Translations under genes and position numbers: made by a program | Assembly (NCBI GenBank): GCA_029335875.2 | Contig: JARJMZ020000008.1 | Location: 1-32,220 of the forward strand | Source of the DNA: Thermoprotei archaeon | GTDB taxonomy: Archaea; Thermoproteota; Thermoprotei_A; Sulfolobales; Acidilobaceae | Direction of reading: 5' to 3' | Length of the DNA: 32,220 nucleotides | Notes under the pieces: generated by a model | The model's database searches: none | Told to the model about the DNA's origin: nothing | What the model saw: only the letters and a program-made list of their open reading frames with translations | Shown here: one piece after another, positions 1-6,885 of the stretch | Layout: each line of letters opens with the position of its first letter | Position numbering within the stretch: the first letter of the stretch is position 1

Positions 1-288
1 AGGGATTCTGGTCTGTGGCAGAGTCCCGCTGCCAACATAGTGATCGTTTATGTAGATGGAGTATGAGTCGATCCAGAAAATAGGTGTCCCGTATCCTGTA
101 GGGTTAGTGAACTTCAATTTAAATGATATGTCGCTACTTGATAACCCGATCCTGTCAATTGAAACATCTAATATTTCAGCCTTAATGTTCCTAGCGGCAA
201 CATACTCCCCGTAAACATTATACCCCATAAAACCTAAAACCCCTATAATGATAATGGCTAGGATTAAAGTCGAAATCCTCCTCGCCAT
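1..288 (-). CDS. LEA14-like (WHy domain) membrane-anchored protein, truncated by the window edge
   Basis: An open frame starts at an ATG at 288 on the minus strand and runs off the left edge, giving 96 codons. It begins MARRISTLILAIIII, a short basic stretch followed by one hydrophobic segment at about residues 5-22, so it is probably anchored in the membrane with the rest outside. The visible soluble part has alternating strands with an 'FTNPTGYGTPIFWID' motif and 'YSIYINDHYVGSG', the pattern of archaeal LEA type 2 / WHy-domain proteins, where an NPT turn is followed by a small beta sandwich. A GAGGAGGAG Shine-Dalgarno sequence lies just upstream of the ATG (about 293-305). The role of these proteins in archaea is not established; a stress or envelope role is inferred from the family name only. 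The C-terminus is not in the window. Confidence 0.72.
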   Translation of the reverse strand, partial: MARRISTLILAIIIIGVLGFMGYNVYGEYVAARNIKAEILDVSIDRIGLSSSDISFKLKFTNPTGYGTPIFWIDSYSIYINDHYVGSGTLPQTRIP

Positions 289-310
289 ACCTAGCTCTCC
301 TCCTCATTAC

Positions 311-345
311 TTACTTTAAACACTTAAAGCTTTTAAACATTTAAA
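311..345. promoter_or_regulatory. Divergent promoter region between the LEA-like gene and the coiled-coil nuclease-fold gene
   Basis: This AT-rich stretch holds TATA-like TTTTAAA at 331-337, about 40 bases before the GTG at 375, and TTTAAA elements on the other strand that suit the gene starting at 288. It is inferred from archaeal promoter spacing only. Confidence 0.45.
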
Positions 346-374
346 ATACTAATGTTAGAGGGGCGCGTGTAAAA

Positions 375-1301
375 GTGGGGGCTGAATTGAAAGAGTTTAA
401 AGCCAAATTCCTAGAGTTGCTGAAGAAAGATGAGGAATTCCGCTACGCGATAGCTGGATTAATAGGGATGGAAGAAATACTGAAAAGGCTGGACAGGAAC
501 GAAAAACAACTAGTAAAACTGAGAAAAGACATGAACAAGGGGTTCGCGAGACATGATGAGGAGATCAGAAAACTTAGAGAGGATATGAATGCAGCATTCA
601 AGAGATATGATGAGGAGATGTTGAAATTAAGAGAAGACATGAACTCCGGGTTCAAAAGACAGGGTGAAGAAATGGCGAAGCTCAGAGAAGATATGGTTGC
701 CGGGTTCAAGAGGCATGATGAGGAGATAGCGAAAATATGGAATGAGTTGAAGAACCTGAGAGAGGATATGAACAAAGGATTTGCAAGGCACGATGAAGAA
801 TTGGCAAAGTTAAGAGAAGATATGTATAAAGGGTTTGCGAGACATGATGAGCACATAGCTAAGCTATGGGGGGAAATAGCTAGGCTGAGGGAGGATATGG
901 TTAGGGGGTTTGAGCGTTTAGATAGGCGTATTGACGCTTTAGGGGCTCGTTGGGGTTTACTGGCTGAGGAGTCTTTTAGGGAGGGCCTTAAAGCTGTAAT
1001 AGAGAAAGAGTTTGGCTGGAAGGTTGAGAGGTGGGTTAAGTTTGATAGTGAAGGTTTAGTTTTTGGGAGTCCGGCTGAGGTAGAAGTTGACCTTGCCGTG
1101 AGCGACGGGAAAATCATATTGATAGAGATTAAGTCTCATGTGAGCGAGGGAGATGTTCGCCTTTTCAGGGATAAGGCTAAGTTTTACGAGAAAGTTGAGG
1201 GGAGGAAGCCTGATAGGCTCATCATAATATCGCCATATGTTAGAGAATCTGCTTTAAAGTTTGCTAGAGAATATAATATAGAAGTGTACGTAAGAGTTTA
1301 A
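375..1301 (+). CDS. Coiled-coil protein with C-terminal PD-(D/E)XK nuclease-like domain (DUF3782/DUF1626-like)
   Basis: This 308-residue protein has three parts. Residues 1-47 form a charged helical lead. Residues 48-187 hold seven copies of an 18-residue unit of the type KLREDMNKGFARHDEEI, predicted to form a long coiled coil. Residues about 190-308 form an alpha/beta domain with the order E-VEVDLAV, then ILIEIKS, then a C-terminal RLIIIS strand. The D (VEVDLAV) and ExK (IEIK) positions fit the active site of the PD-(D/E)XK nuclease superfamily. Proteins with this architecture are common in Thermoproteota, usually in several copies, and are annotated DUF3782 or DUF1626; their function is unknown. 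The GTG start has GAGGGG upstream. Nuclease activity is inferred from the motif and no partner gene suggests a target. Confidence 0.8.
   Translation: MGAELKEFKAKFLELLKKDEEFRYAIAGLIGMEEILKRLDRNEKQLVKLRKDMNKGFARHDEEIRKLREDMNAAFKRYDEEMLKLREDMNSGFKRQGEEMAKLREDMVAGFKRHDEEIAKIWNELKNLREDMNKGFARHDEELAKLREDMYKGFARHDEHIAKLWGEIARLREDMVRGFERLDRRIDALGARWGLLAEESFREGLKAVIEKEFGWKVERWVKFDSEGLVFGSPAEVEVDLAVSDGKIILIEIKSHVSEGDVRLFRDKAKFYEKVEGRKPDRLIIISPYVRESALKFAREYNIEVYVRV
516..935 (+). repeat. Seven-copy 54-bp coding repeat (18-residue coiled-coil unit) with two 7-residue inserts
   Basis: Within the preceding gene, units start at residues 48, 66, 84, 102, 127, 145 and 170. All are 18 residues long and share L-R-E/K-D-M and a G/A-F-x-R core. 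Two 7-residue inserts (KIWNELK at 120-126 and KLWGEIA at 163-169) interrupt the series. 18 equals one heptad plus one hendecad, and the inserts are one heptad each. Confidence 0.85.
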
Positions 1302-1421
1302 ACCCTAGTACTAAACTCGCCCTGCTCTACTTTAGTGTTTGAGTTGTTATTCTAACGGTGGAAGTGCTAATTCGGAGTTTACGGGGGGTTTGGATTCGGC
1401 ATTATAAGTTTAATAACCTGG

Positions 1422-1431
1422 TTTAATATAA
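1422..1431 (+). promoter_or_regulatory. TATA box for the thiW-ECF operon
   Basis: TTTAATATAA lies here. Transcription would start near 1450, upstream of the ATG at 1482 but downstream of the in-frame ATG at 1443, which supports 1482 as the real start. Confidence 0.5.
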
Positions 1432-1481
1432 GATTAAATACTATGTTAAATAGTGGTTGTTTAGATTGTTGGGGGGTTGAG

Positions 1482-2000
1482 ATGGCTGTTGTATCTGGCG
1501 TGTTTTTGAGGAGGTTTTCCCTCGCTTTAATGTTGGCTGCTTTGACTGTAGCCTTGTCTCCGGTTTTTATTCCTGTGGGTCCTACTAAGGCTTTGCCCTG
1601 GCAGCATATGACTAACGTTATATCAGGGGTTTTGCTTGGCCCTGTGTGGGCTACTGTTATAGCTTTTGTTGTCGGCGTTGTGAGGAATGCTCTGGGCTTG
1701 GGGACTGTTTACGCTTTTCCCGGAGGTATCCCCGGGGCTGTTCTTGTGGGCTTGGGGGCTTACATGCTTAGGAGGGCTGGGAGGCCTCCTGAGTATGCTG
1801 CTTTCCTCGAGCCTCTGGGGACTGCTGTTATAGGCTTCCTCCTGGCTCTTTTCATTTTCGCCCCCCTTCTCGGCCATTTTGAGAGGTGGGTTGCAGCCCT
1901 GTCAATAATATGGCTTGGGTGGCTTGCCAGCACGTTTATAGGGACTATTATAGGGTTTACTGTCTTGAAGGTTGTAAGGCGTGCGGGAATACTATTTTAG
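1482..2000 (+). CDS. thiW: ThiW-family ECF transporter S component (thiamine precursor/thiazole uptake)
   Basis: This 172-residue integral membrane protein is the substrate-binding (S) subunit of an energy-coupling factor transporter. The first half carries the conserved ThiW signature: 'FIPVGPTKALPWQHM', 'NVISGVLLGP', 'VRNALG-GT' and 'AFPGGIPGA', among about five or six hydrophobic helices. In bacteria ThiW is thought to import the thiazole moiety of thiamine; the exact ligand here is inferred. I chose the ATG at 1482 because GGGGGGTTGAG lies directly before it; the frame could extend to 1443, but that adds an odd Cys-rich tail with no ribosome site. It is the first gene of a five-gene operon with overlapping ends: P-loop protein, two EcfA ATPases and EcfT. 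Confidence 0.87.
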   Translation: MAVVSGVFLRRFSLALMLAALTVALSPVFIPVGPTKALPWQHMTNVISGVLLGPVWATVIAFVVGVVRNALGLGTVYAFPGGIPGAVLVGLGAYMLRRAGRPPEYAAFLEPLGTAVIGFLLALFIFAPLLGHFERWVAALSIIWLGWLASTFIGTIIGFTVLKVVRRAGILF

Positions 2001-2496
2001 GCTTTTAATAGTGGGAGATGTTGGTAGGGGTAAGACAAGGCTCACGGCTAGGATAGCTGGGGCTCTAGCCTCAGTCTATGGGTGGGATCTGATAACAGTG
2101 CTGGACTTCGCCCCGGGACATGAGAGGGCTGGGGCCCCAATAACCCTGCCTCCAGAGGCTAGGGTCTTAAGGCCCTGGGGGCTTAAAGCCCCGAGGCTCA
2201 CGGCTAGAAACTGTGGTGAAATGTGGGAGCTAGCTATGGCTAACGCTGAGCTCACCGGGAGGATGTTGAAGGCTTACCTTGAGAGGCCCACGCCAATACT
2301 AGTAGTTAACGATGTGACAATACACCTCCACGCTGGAGACCCGGGCTTAATGGTTAAGGCTATAGAGGAGGCTGTAATATTCGTTGGAAACGGCTATTAC
2401 GGTGAGAGCCTGAGGGACGAGTGCGGGCTTACTGAAAGGGAGAGGGTGGAGCTCGAGAAAATAGCCTCAATGGTGGACGTTGTTTGGCGCTTATAG
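1981..2496 (+). CDS. P-loop NTPase of unknown role inside the ThiW/ECF operon
   Basis: This 171-residue soluble protein has a Walker A motif GDVGRGKT near the N-terminus (about residues 12-19) and a hydrophobic strand ending in Asp, ILVVNDV, that could be Walker B. It lacks an ABC signature (LSGGQ) and is not an ABC ATPase. The GTG start overlaps the end of thiW by 20 bases, and its own end overlaps the next ATPase gene by 13, so it is translated as part of the same operon. Small P-loop proteins of the adenosyltransferase or kinase type would fit the size, but no family can be assigned with confidence. Its position between the S component and the ATPases suggests a role in processing, phosphorylating or trapping the imported vitamin, or in regulating the transporter. 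This is inference from context. Confidence 0.8.
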   Translation: MREYYFRLLIVGDVGRGKTRLTARIAGALASVYGWDLITVLDFAPGHERAGAPITLPPEARVLRPWGLKAPRLTARNCGEMWELAMANAELTGRMLKAYLERPTPILVVNDVTIHLHAGDPGLMVKAIEEAVIFVGNGYYGESLRDECGLTERERVELEKIASMVDVVWRL

Positions 2497-3185
2497 AACT
2501 AGAACAAGTATATTACAGGTACCCTGGCAGCCTCGAGTGGACACTTAAAGGAGTAAGCCTTGAGGTGTGGGGAGGGAGGATACTAGTAATGGGGAGCACG
2601 GGGTCCGGTAAGAGCACGCTGTTAAGGGTAATGGCTGGGCTAGCCCCCGGAGTATACGGGGGGGAGCTTAGGGGCCATGTAGCCGTTAACTCAAACGTAG
2701 CCCTAGTCCCCCAGGATTTCGACCTATACATTCTAATGAACACTCCGAGGCTCGAACTCGAATACGTGCTCTCGGGGAGGGGGCTCGGCCTCAGCGAGGC
2801 TAGGAGGGAAGCCTATAGGATAGCGGGGGAGCTGGGCTTAAAGCATTTGATAGACAGGGACGTCTTCACCCTATCCATGGGCGAGAGGCAGAGGGTTGCT
2901 GTCGCGAGCGCTATAGCCTTGGAGCCGGAGGTTCTAATATTGGATGAGCCCCTAGCCTTCATAGATGGTAGGGCTTCCAGGGAGCTCCTGGAGTTCATGG
3001 AATCCCTTGAGGTTAAGGCTGTGGTTATAGCTGAGCATAAAATATGGAGGCTCGCGGAGTGGGCTGAGAGGGTTATAGTAGTGGAGGATGGGAGGATAGC
3101 TGCTGACGGGGGCCCGGAGATCATCCCGAGTAAATTGTCTAAGTGCGAGGTGGAGGGTGCCGGGGTTGGGAGAGTTTACGGTTGA
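2484..3185 (+). CDS. ecfA1: ECF transporter ATPase (EcfA-type ABC ATPase), first copy
   Basis: This 233-residue ATP-binding subunit powers vitamin import through EcfT and the ThiW S component. All ABC motifs are present: Walker A GSTGSGKST at 37-45, Q-loop PQDF at 76-79, signature LSMGE at 130-134, Walker B VLILDEP at 150-156, and switch histidine in AEHK (H185). The signature is LSMGE rather than LSGGQ, as is common in EcfA proteins. The TTG start lies inside the end of the preceding gene and gives MALIELEQVYYRYPG, the usual EcfA beginning with an aromatic A-loop. It overlaps the next ATPase by 29 bases, pointing to translational coupling and a 1:1 heterodimer. Confidence 0.88.
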   Translation: MALIELEQVYYRYPGSLEWTLKGVSLEVWGGRILVMGSTGSGKSTLLRVMAGLAPGVYGGELRGHVAVNSNVALVPQDFDLYILMNTPRLELEYVLSGRGLGLSEARREAYRIAGELGLKHLIDRDVFTLSMGERQRVAVASAIALEPEVLILDEPLAFIDGRASRELLEFMESLEVKAVVIAEHKIWRLAEWAERVIVVEDGRIAADGGPEIIPSKLSKCEVEGAGVGRVYG

Positions 3186-3795
3186 AAACGTGTGGGTTAA
3201 AAACATATTGAGAGGAGTCACACTAAACGTTGAGGGTGGAGTAACATCAATAGCGGGGCCTAACGGGAGCGGTAAGACTACACTACTCAGAGTTATGGCG
3301 GGGCTGGTGAAACCCGACAAGGGATCAGTCAAGAGGCCTCGGAAAATAGGGAGCTCATGGCAGAACCCCTACTTCTCCTTCACAAAGCCCACAGTGCTAG
3401 AGGAGCTCTCGGAAACCGTGGGGGGTGAAAGGGGGGCCCTGGAAATGCTGAGGAGCATGGACCTGGAAAACATAGCTGGGAAATCCCCCTTCACCCTATC
3501 AATGGGGCAGGCTAGGCTAATCTCAATAATCCTAGCGGTAGCCTGGAAGCCTGAAGCCGTAATCCTAGACGAGCCGACCAACGGGCTGAGCTGCGAGTGG
3601 AAAGCGAGGGTATGGGAGCTGCTGAGAAGCATGAAAACTACTATTGTCATAGCAAGCCACGACGTAGAGTTCGCCCTCGCAATATCAGACAGGATCGTGG
3701 TGTTAAACGAGGGCACAATAGTAGGTGAGGGAGGCCCCAAGGATGTCATAAAGGATTTGAGAACCCTCGGACTCCAAGAGCCTGAAGCTTGGTGA
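3157..3795 (+). CDS. ecfA2: ECF transporter ATPase (EcfA-type ABC ATPase), second copy
   Basis: This 212-residue ABC ATPase probably pairs with the first EcfA. Motifs are Walker A GPNGSGKTT at 34-42, a Q-loop WQNP, signature LSMGQ, Walker B VILDEP followed by TNGLS, and a switch histidine in ASHD. It is shorter than most EcfA proteins (about 270-280 residues) and lacks the usual C-terminal extension. The GTG at 3157 overlaps the previous gene. A TTG at 3166, which has GGAGGG about eight bases upstream, is an equally good start and would remove three residues. The ecfT start follows eight bases after the stop. Confidence 0.87.
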   Translation: MPGLGEFTVENVWVKNILRGVTLNVEGGVTSIAGPNGSGKTTLLRVMAGLVKPDKGSVKRPRKIGSSWQNPYFSFTKPTVLEELSETVGGERGALEMLRSMDLENIAGKSPFTLSMGQARLISIILAVAWKPEAVILDEPTNGLSCEWKARVWELLRSMKTTIVIASHDVEFALAISDRIVVLNEGTIVGEGGPKDVIKDLRTLGLQEPEAW

Positions 3796-3802
3796 GGGGG
3801 CT

Positions 3803-4423
3803 TTGATAGGGGGCTCTGATAGAACGTTGAACCCCGTAATGGCCTTAGCGCTGCTATTGTGGAGTTTCACGATGATAGCCCTTGGGGAGCCCCTATGGCC
3901 CCTCATAATAGCTGTCCCCCTAGCCGCATACTCCAAGCTATTATTCACCCTGCTCCCGGCGTACGCGTGGCTCTCCATACCCCCACTCCTAGTGCTCCTA
4001 GTACTTTACGGTCTCGAGGCAGCCCTGGAGACAACATTCAGGGTAGTCCTTGTAGCCTTCATATTCACGGCTAGCATAGGCCTCGTAAACCCCCTAGACT
4101 ATGCAGCCCTAGCTTCAACGTTAAAACTCCCCCCAGCAGCGGGCCTAACAATACCCCTAGTCTTCAAGCTAACACTATACATGAGATACACAGTGTTAGA
4201 AGCGATAGCAGCCCTAACAGGAAGGGGGTTCAAAGGATTAAAACTCTACACGAAACTCCCCATACCCCTAACGATCCACGTAATAACATCCTCAACAATG
4301 CTAGCAGAAGCCCTACACCAGAAGAAGATATCGAAACCACCGTGGAAGCCCAAATTCACCCCCCTGGACGTGGCAGTAGCAGCGTACATTCTAGCGGCTA
4401 CCATAATAACATTAATATTCTAG
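3803..4423 (+). CDS. ecfT: ECF transporter transmembrane scaffold protein EcfT
   Basis: This 206-residue hydrophobic protein has about five membrane helices and ends in a final helix (VAVAAYILAATIITLIF). The cytoplasmic segment contains 'ALTGRGFKG', matching the conserved Ala-Arg-Gly/Gly-x-Gly coupling motif of EcfT proteins, which grips the ATPases. The start is a TTG with GGTGAGGGGG immediately upstream. It is somewhat short for the family. As the last gene of the operon it completes an ECF transporter: S component, two ATPases and T subunit. Its end faces the aminotransferase gene with 29 bases between them. Confidence 0.8.
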   Translation: MIGGSDRTLNPVMALALLLWSFTMIALGEPLWPLIIAVPLAAYSKLLFTLLPAYAWLSIPPLLVLLVLYGLEAALETTFRVVLVAFIFTASIGLVNPLDYAALASTLKLPPAAGLTIPLVFKLTLYMRYTVLEAIAALTGRGFKGLKLYTKLPIPLTIHVITSSTMLAEALHQKKISKPPWKPKFTPLDVAVAAYILAATIITLIF

Positions 4424-4452
4424 TGGTGGCCTCCCTAAGCCCCTTCAAGGCT

Positions 4453-5637
4453 TTACCCTTTCAATTTCGAAGCTATGACCTCTACAGCCTCCTTCAGCCT
4501 CTCACTAGGCTCCCACGCGAAGCTTAGCCTCAACCATTTCTCTCCACCTTTCCCGAATAGGGTCCCGGGGATTGTGAGAACCCCGTTTTCTACTGCTATG
4601 CTTTTAGCCCATTCCTCCGAGTTTGTTTTGAGATAGCTGGAGAGGTCTACGTATATGAATATCCCCGCAGCCGGCTTCTTGAACTTTGCTTTTGGTAGTA
4701 GCTCTTCGAGCGCCCCGGCTAGGGCTTCTCTCCTAGACCTATACTCTTCTATAACCCCGGGCAGGAACTTCTCCCTATACCCGCCTTTTAAATATTCTAA
4801 GACAAGTATTTGGGAGGGTATTGGGGCGTTATAGCTTGTAGCCTCCCTAACGTGAGCTACAGCTTCAGCCACATCCTCGGCCGCAGCCACGAAGCCCACT
4901 CTCCACCCCGGGATCCCGGGGTCTTTGCTGAAAGTTCCCACAGTTATCACATAGTCCATACAATAGTTTTCAGGCCACTCCCTGGAAGCTTCATAGTATA
5001 GCGTGTAGTATGCCACGTCATGGATCAAGTAGACCCTTTTATCGCAGGATAGGTCGGCTAGGAGCCTAGCCTCGCCCCGGCTCAAAACCCTCCCAGTAGG
5101 GTTGTCAGGGTTAGCCACTATAACAGCTTTAACCCTGGAGAAAAGATCTATCCACAAGTCTTCGCTAACGTCAAGGCTGGGGTAGGAGGAGACCTCCACA
5201 ATCCTATTACCTAAAAGCTTAAGTATAGAGTAGAAGTGGAAGTAAGCGGGGACAACAACACCAACAGGATCCCCGGGGTCTGTCACAGAGGCTATACTGG
5301 AGAATATGCCCTCAATACCTCCAGTAGTTACAACAACACCCCTCGAAGGATCAGGCCTAACCCTTCCGAGGGAGGCTAGATCCCGGGCTATAGCCTCCCT
5401 AAGCTCGGGGATACCCCTAGGCGGGGCGTAAGCATATAGGGATACATCCCCAGACCTCTCCCTCAAAACCCTGGAGAGGACCTCGACAACCCCGCTGGGG
5501 GGCGAGATCCCAGGCTGACCCACGTGGAGACTATAGTATTCTTTCCCAGACCTCCTCAACATGGAGACCATATCCTGGATCCACATCGTCGGGCTGGGCA
5601 TGATGCCGGAAGCCCTACGAGAGACCCCGGCAGCCAC
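4453..5637 (-). CDS. Class I/II PLP-dependent aminotransferase
   Basis: This 394-residue fold-type I aminotransferase is of the aspartate aminotransferase superfamily. Visible landmarks are the PLP-ring Asn motif NPDNPTG at 176-182, the Asp/Tyr pair in HDVAYY (D207, Y210), the Schiff-base lysine in TFSKDPGIPGWR (K238), and the phosphate-binding Arg in GWRVGF. A C-terminal 'LRLSFA' strand carries the substrate carboxylate arginine. The amino donor and acceptor cannot be told from sequence. The GTG start at 5637 is chosen because 'SRRASGIMPSPTMWI' fits the usual N-terminus; an ATG at 5601 is possible. A TATA-like CTTATTAG on the minus strand near 5680-5688 could serve as promoter. It is a single gene, divergent from the radical SAM gene at 5812. 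Confidence 0.88.
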   Translation of the reverse strand: MAAGVSRRASGIMPSPTMWIQDMVSMLRRSGKEYYSLHVGQPGISPPSGVVEVLSRVLRERSGDVSLYAYAPPRGIPELREAIARDLASLGRVRPDPSRGVVVTTGGIEGIFSSIASVTDPGDPVGVVVPAYFHFYSILKLLGNRIVEVSSYPSLDVSEDLWIDLFSRVKAVIVANPDNPTGRVLSRGEARLLADLSCDKRVYLIHDVAYYTLYYEASREWPENYCMDYVITVGTFSKDPGIPGWRVGFVAAAEDVAEAVAHVREATSYNAPIPSQILVLEYLKGGYREKFLPGVIEEYRSRREALAGALEELLPKAKFKKPAAGIFIYVDLSSYLKTNSEEWAKSIAVENGVLTIPGTLFGKGGEKWLRLSFAWEPSERLKEAVEVIASKLKG

Positions 5638-5811
5638 CCTATTCCCACACCTTTGACAGTAGACTGGAGAGGCGGCCCCTAATAAGCGTCACTACAAGCA
5701 CGCTGTCTATGTAGACCACCTGGACGTTAACTGTTAAAGCTTGAAACTCAAAACACTATTATGGAGCTGCGGGTTTAACCTGTAGCCATAACCGAGTCTT
5801 GGGGGTACACT

Positions 5812-6885
5812 GTGGGGCTGAGGTCTCAGGGTGGGGCGCTCAAGCCTGCGAGGCTTTGGGAGAGCGTTGATGGTAGGGTGAGGTGTCTAGTGTGTGAGAG
5901 GGGGTGCCTCATACCCCCTGGGGGGAGGGGTGTTTGCGGCGGCTATGTCAATGTTGATGGGACCCTATACCATTTGGGCTATGGGAGGCTTAGCGCTGTA
6001 GAGAGTAGGCCCATAGAAATTAAGCCGCTATTCCACTACTGGCCCAATAGTACTGCCTTGACGTTCTCGACATGGGGCTGCAACTTCTACTGCCCCTGGT
6101 GTCAGAATTATCATTTAAGCTTCAGGAAGCCCCGAGAATCTGATCCTGTGGTTGAGCCGGGGGAGCTCTTAAAGCTCGCGGAGAGCTACGGGGATGAGGG
6201 GTTTTCAGCCAGCTTTAACGAGCCAACCGTGAACTTCGACTACATAGTGGATTTAGCCGGTGAGGCTGTTAGGAGGGGCTTCTACTTTATGATGGTTACT
6301 AACGGGTATTTGAGTGTAAGGGCTTTGAAGGAGCTCCTTGAGGCCGGCGTTGACGGGTGGAGCGTGGATATTAAAGGGTGCCCGGGCATGAGGAGGGCTC
6401 TAGCCAGCGTAGACCATAATGTAATATACAGGAACGCTAAGACTATACTAGACTATGGGGGCCATGTTGAAATGGTCTACCTCATGGTGACGAACACTAA
6501 CGACTTCGAGGAGTGCGTAGACTGGATAATCAAGACACACCTAGACAAACTAGGCCCCCAAACACCCCTACACATAAACAAGTATTACCCGGCAAACTAC
6601 TGGAGAGAGCCCCCAACAAACACTAGCAAACTGGTGAAGGCGGCGGAAAAAGCTAGGAGGGAGGGCGTTGAACACGTATACATAGGAAACACGGGCAACC
6701 CGGACTTTGAGACTACAAAGTGCCCGAGATGCGGGAAAACACTCATAAAGAGGGAGTATTATAGGGTCGTAGAGTTCGCCCTCGAGAAAGCTGGGGACAG
6801 CTGGAGATGCCCGAGATGCGGGTATAGGATAGTGTTGAAGGGCCTCTACATACCCGGGAAAAGCTGGAGCACGAGGCTACTCTAA
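5812..6885 (+). CDS. amrS: Radical SAM enzyme of the AmmeMemoRadiSam type (AmrS-like, PflA-related)
   Basis: This 357-residue radical SAM protein has the 4Fe-4S/SAM motif at C90, C94 and C97 (CNFYCPWCQ). An N-terminal Cys cluster (C25, C28, C32, C42) surrounds 'CERGCLIPPGGRGVCG', typical of AmrS. The central part has 'FNEPTVNFDY', 'VTNGYLS' and 'SVDIKG', and the C-terminus has a zinc ribbon of two CPRCG knuckles after the 'YIGNTGNPDFETT' block. This layout matches the AmmeMemoRadiSam system radical SAM family, whose partners Memo and AMMECR1 are not in this window. The substrate is unknown. The GTG start has GGGGGT upstream, and a TATA-like CTATTATGG lies at about 5755-5763. The stop codon overlaps the tes stop codon on the other strand. 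Confidence 0.87.
   Translation: MGLRSQGGALKPARLWESVDGRVRCLVCERGCLIPPGGRGVCGGYVNVDGTLYHLGYGRLSAVESRPIEIKPLFHYWPNSTALTFSTWGCNFYCPWCQNYHLSFRKPRESDPVVEPGELLKLAESYGDEGFSASFNEPTVNFDYIVDLAGEAVRRGFYFMMVTNGYLSVRALKELLEAGVDGWSVDIKGCPGMRRALASVDHNVIYRNAKTILDYGGHVEMVYLMVTNTNDFEECVDWIIKTHLDKLGPQTPLHINKYYPANYWREPPTNTSKLVKAAEKARREGVEHVYIGNTGNPDFETTKCPRCGKTLIKREYYRVVEFALEKAGDSWRCPRCGYRIVLKGLYIPGKSWSTRLL

Noticed and set aside
443..1117. Long minus-strand open frame opposite the coiled-coil gene
   Set aside because: It mirrors the repeats of the real gene as Ser/Leu-rich text and has no promoter or ribosome site; a shadow of the repetitive coding strand.
1443..1481. Upstream ATG extension of thiW
   Set aside because: The predicted transcription start lies downstream of it, and only the ATG at 1482 has a purine-rich ribosome site.
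1430..1481. TPP riboswitch before thiW
   Set aside because: The leader is too short, and I see none of the CUGAGA-type conserved elements.
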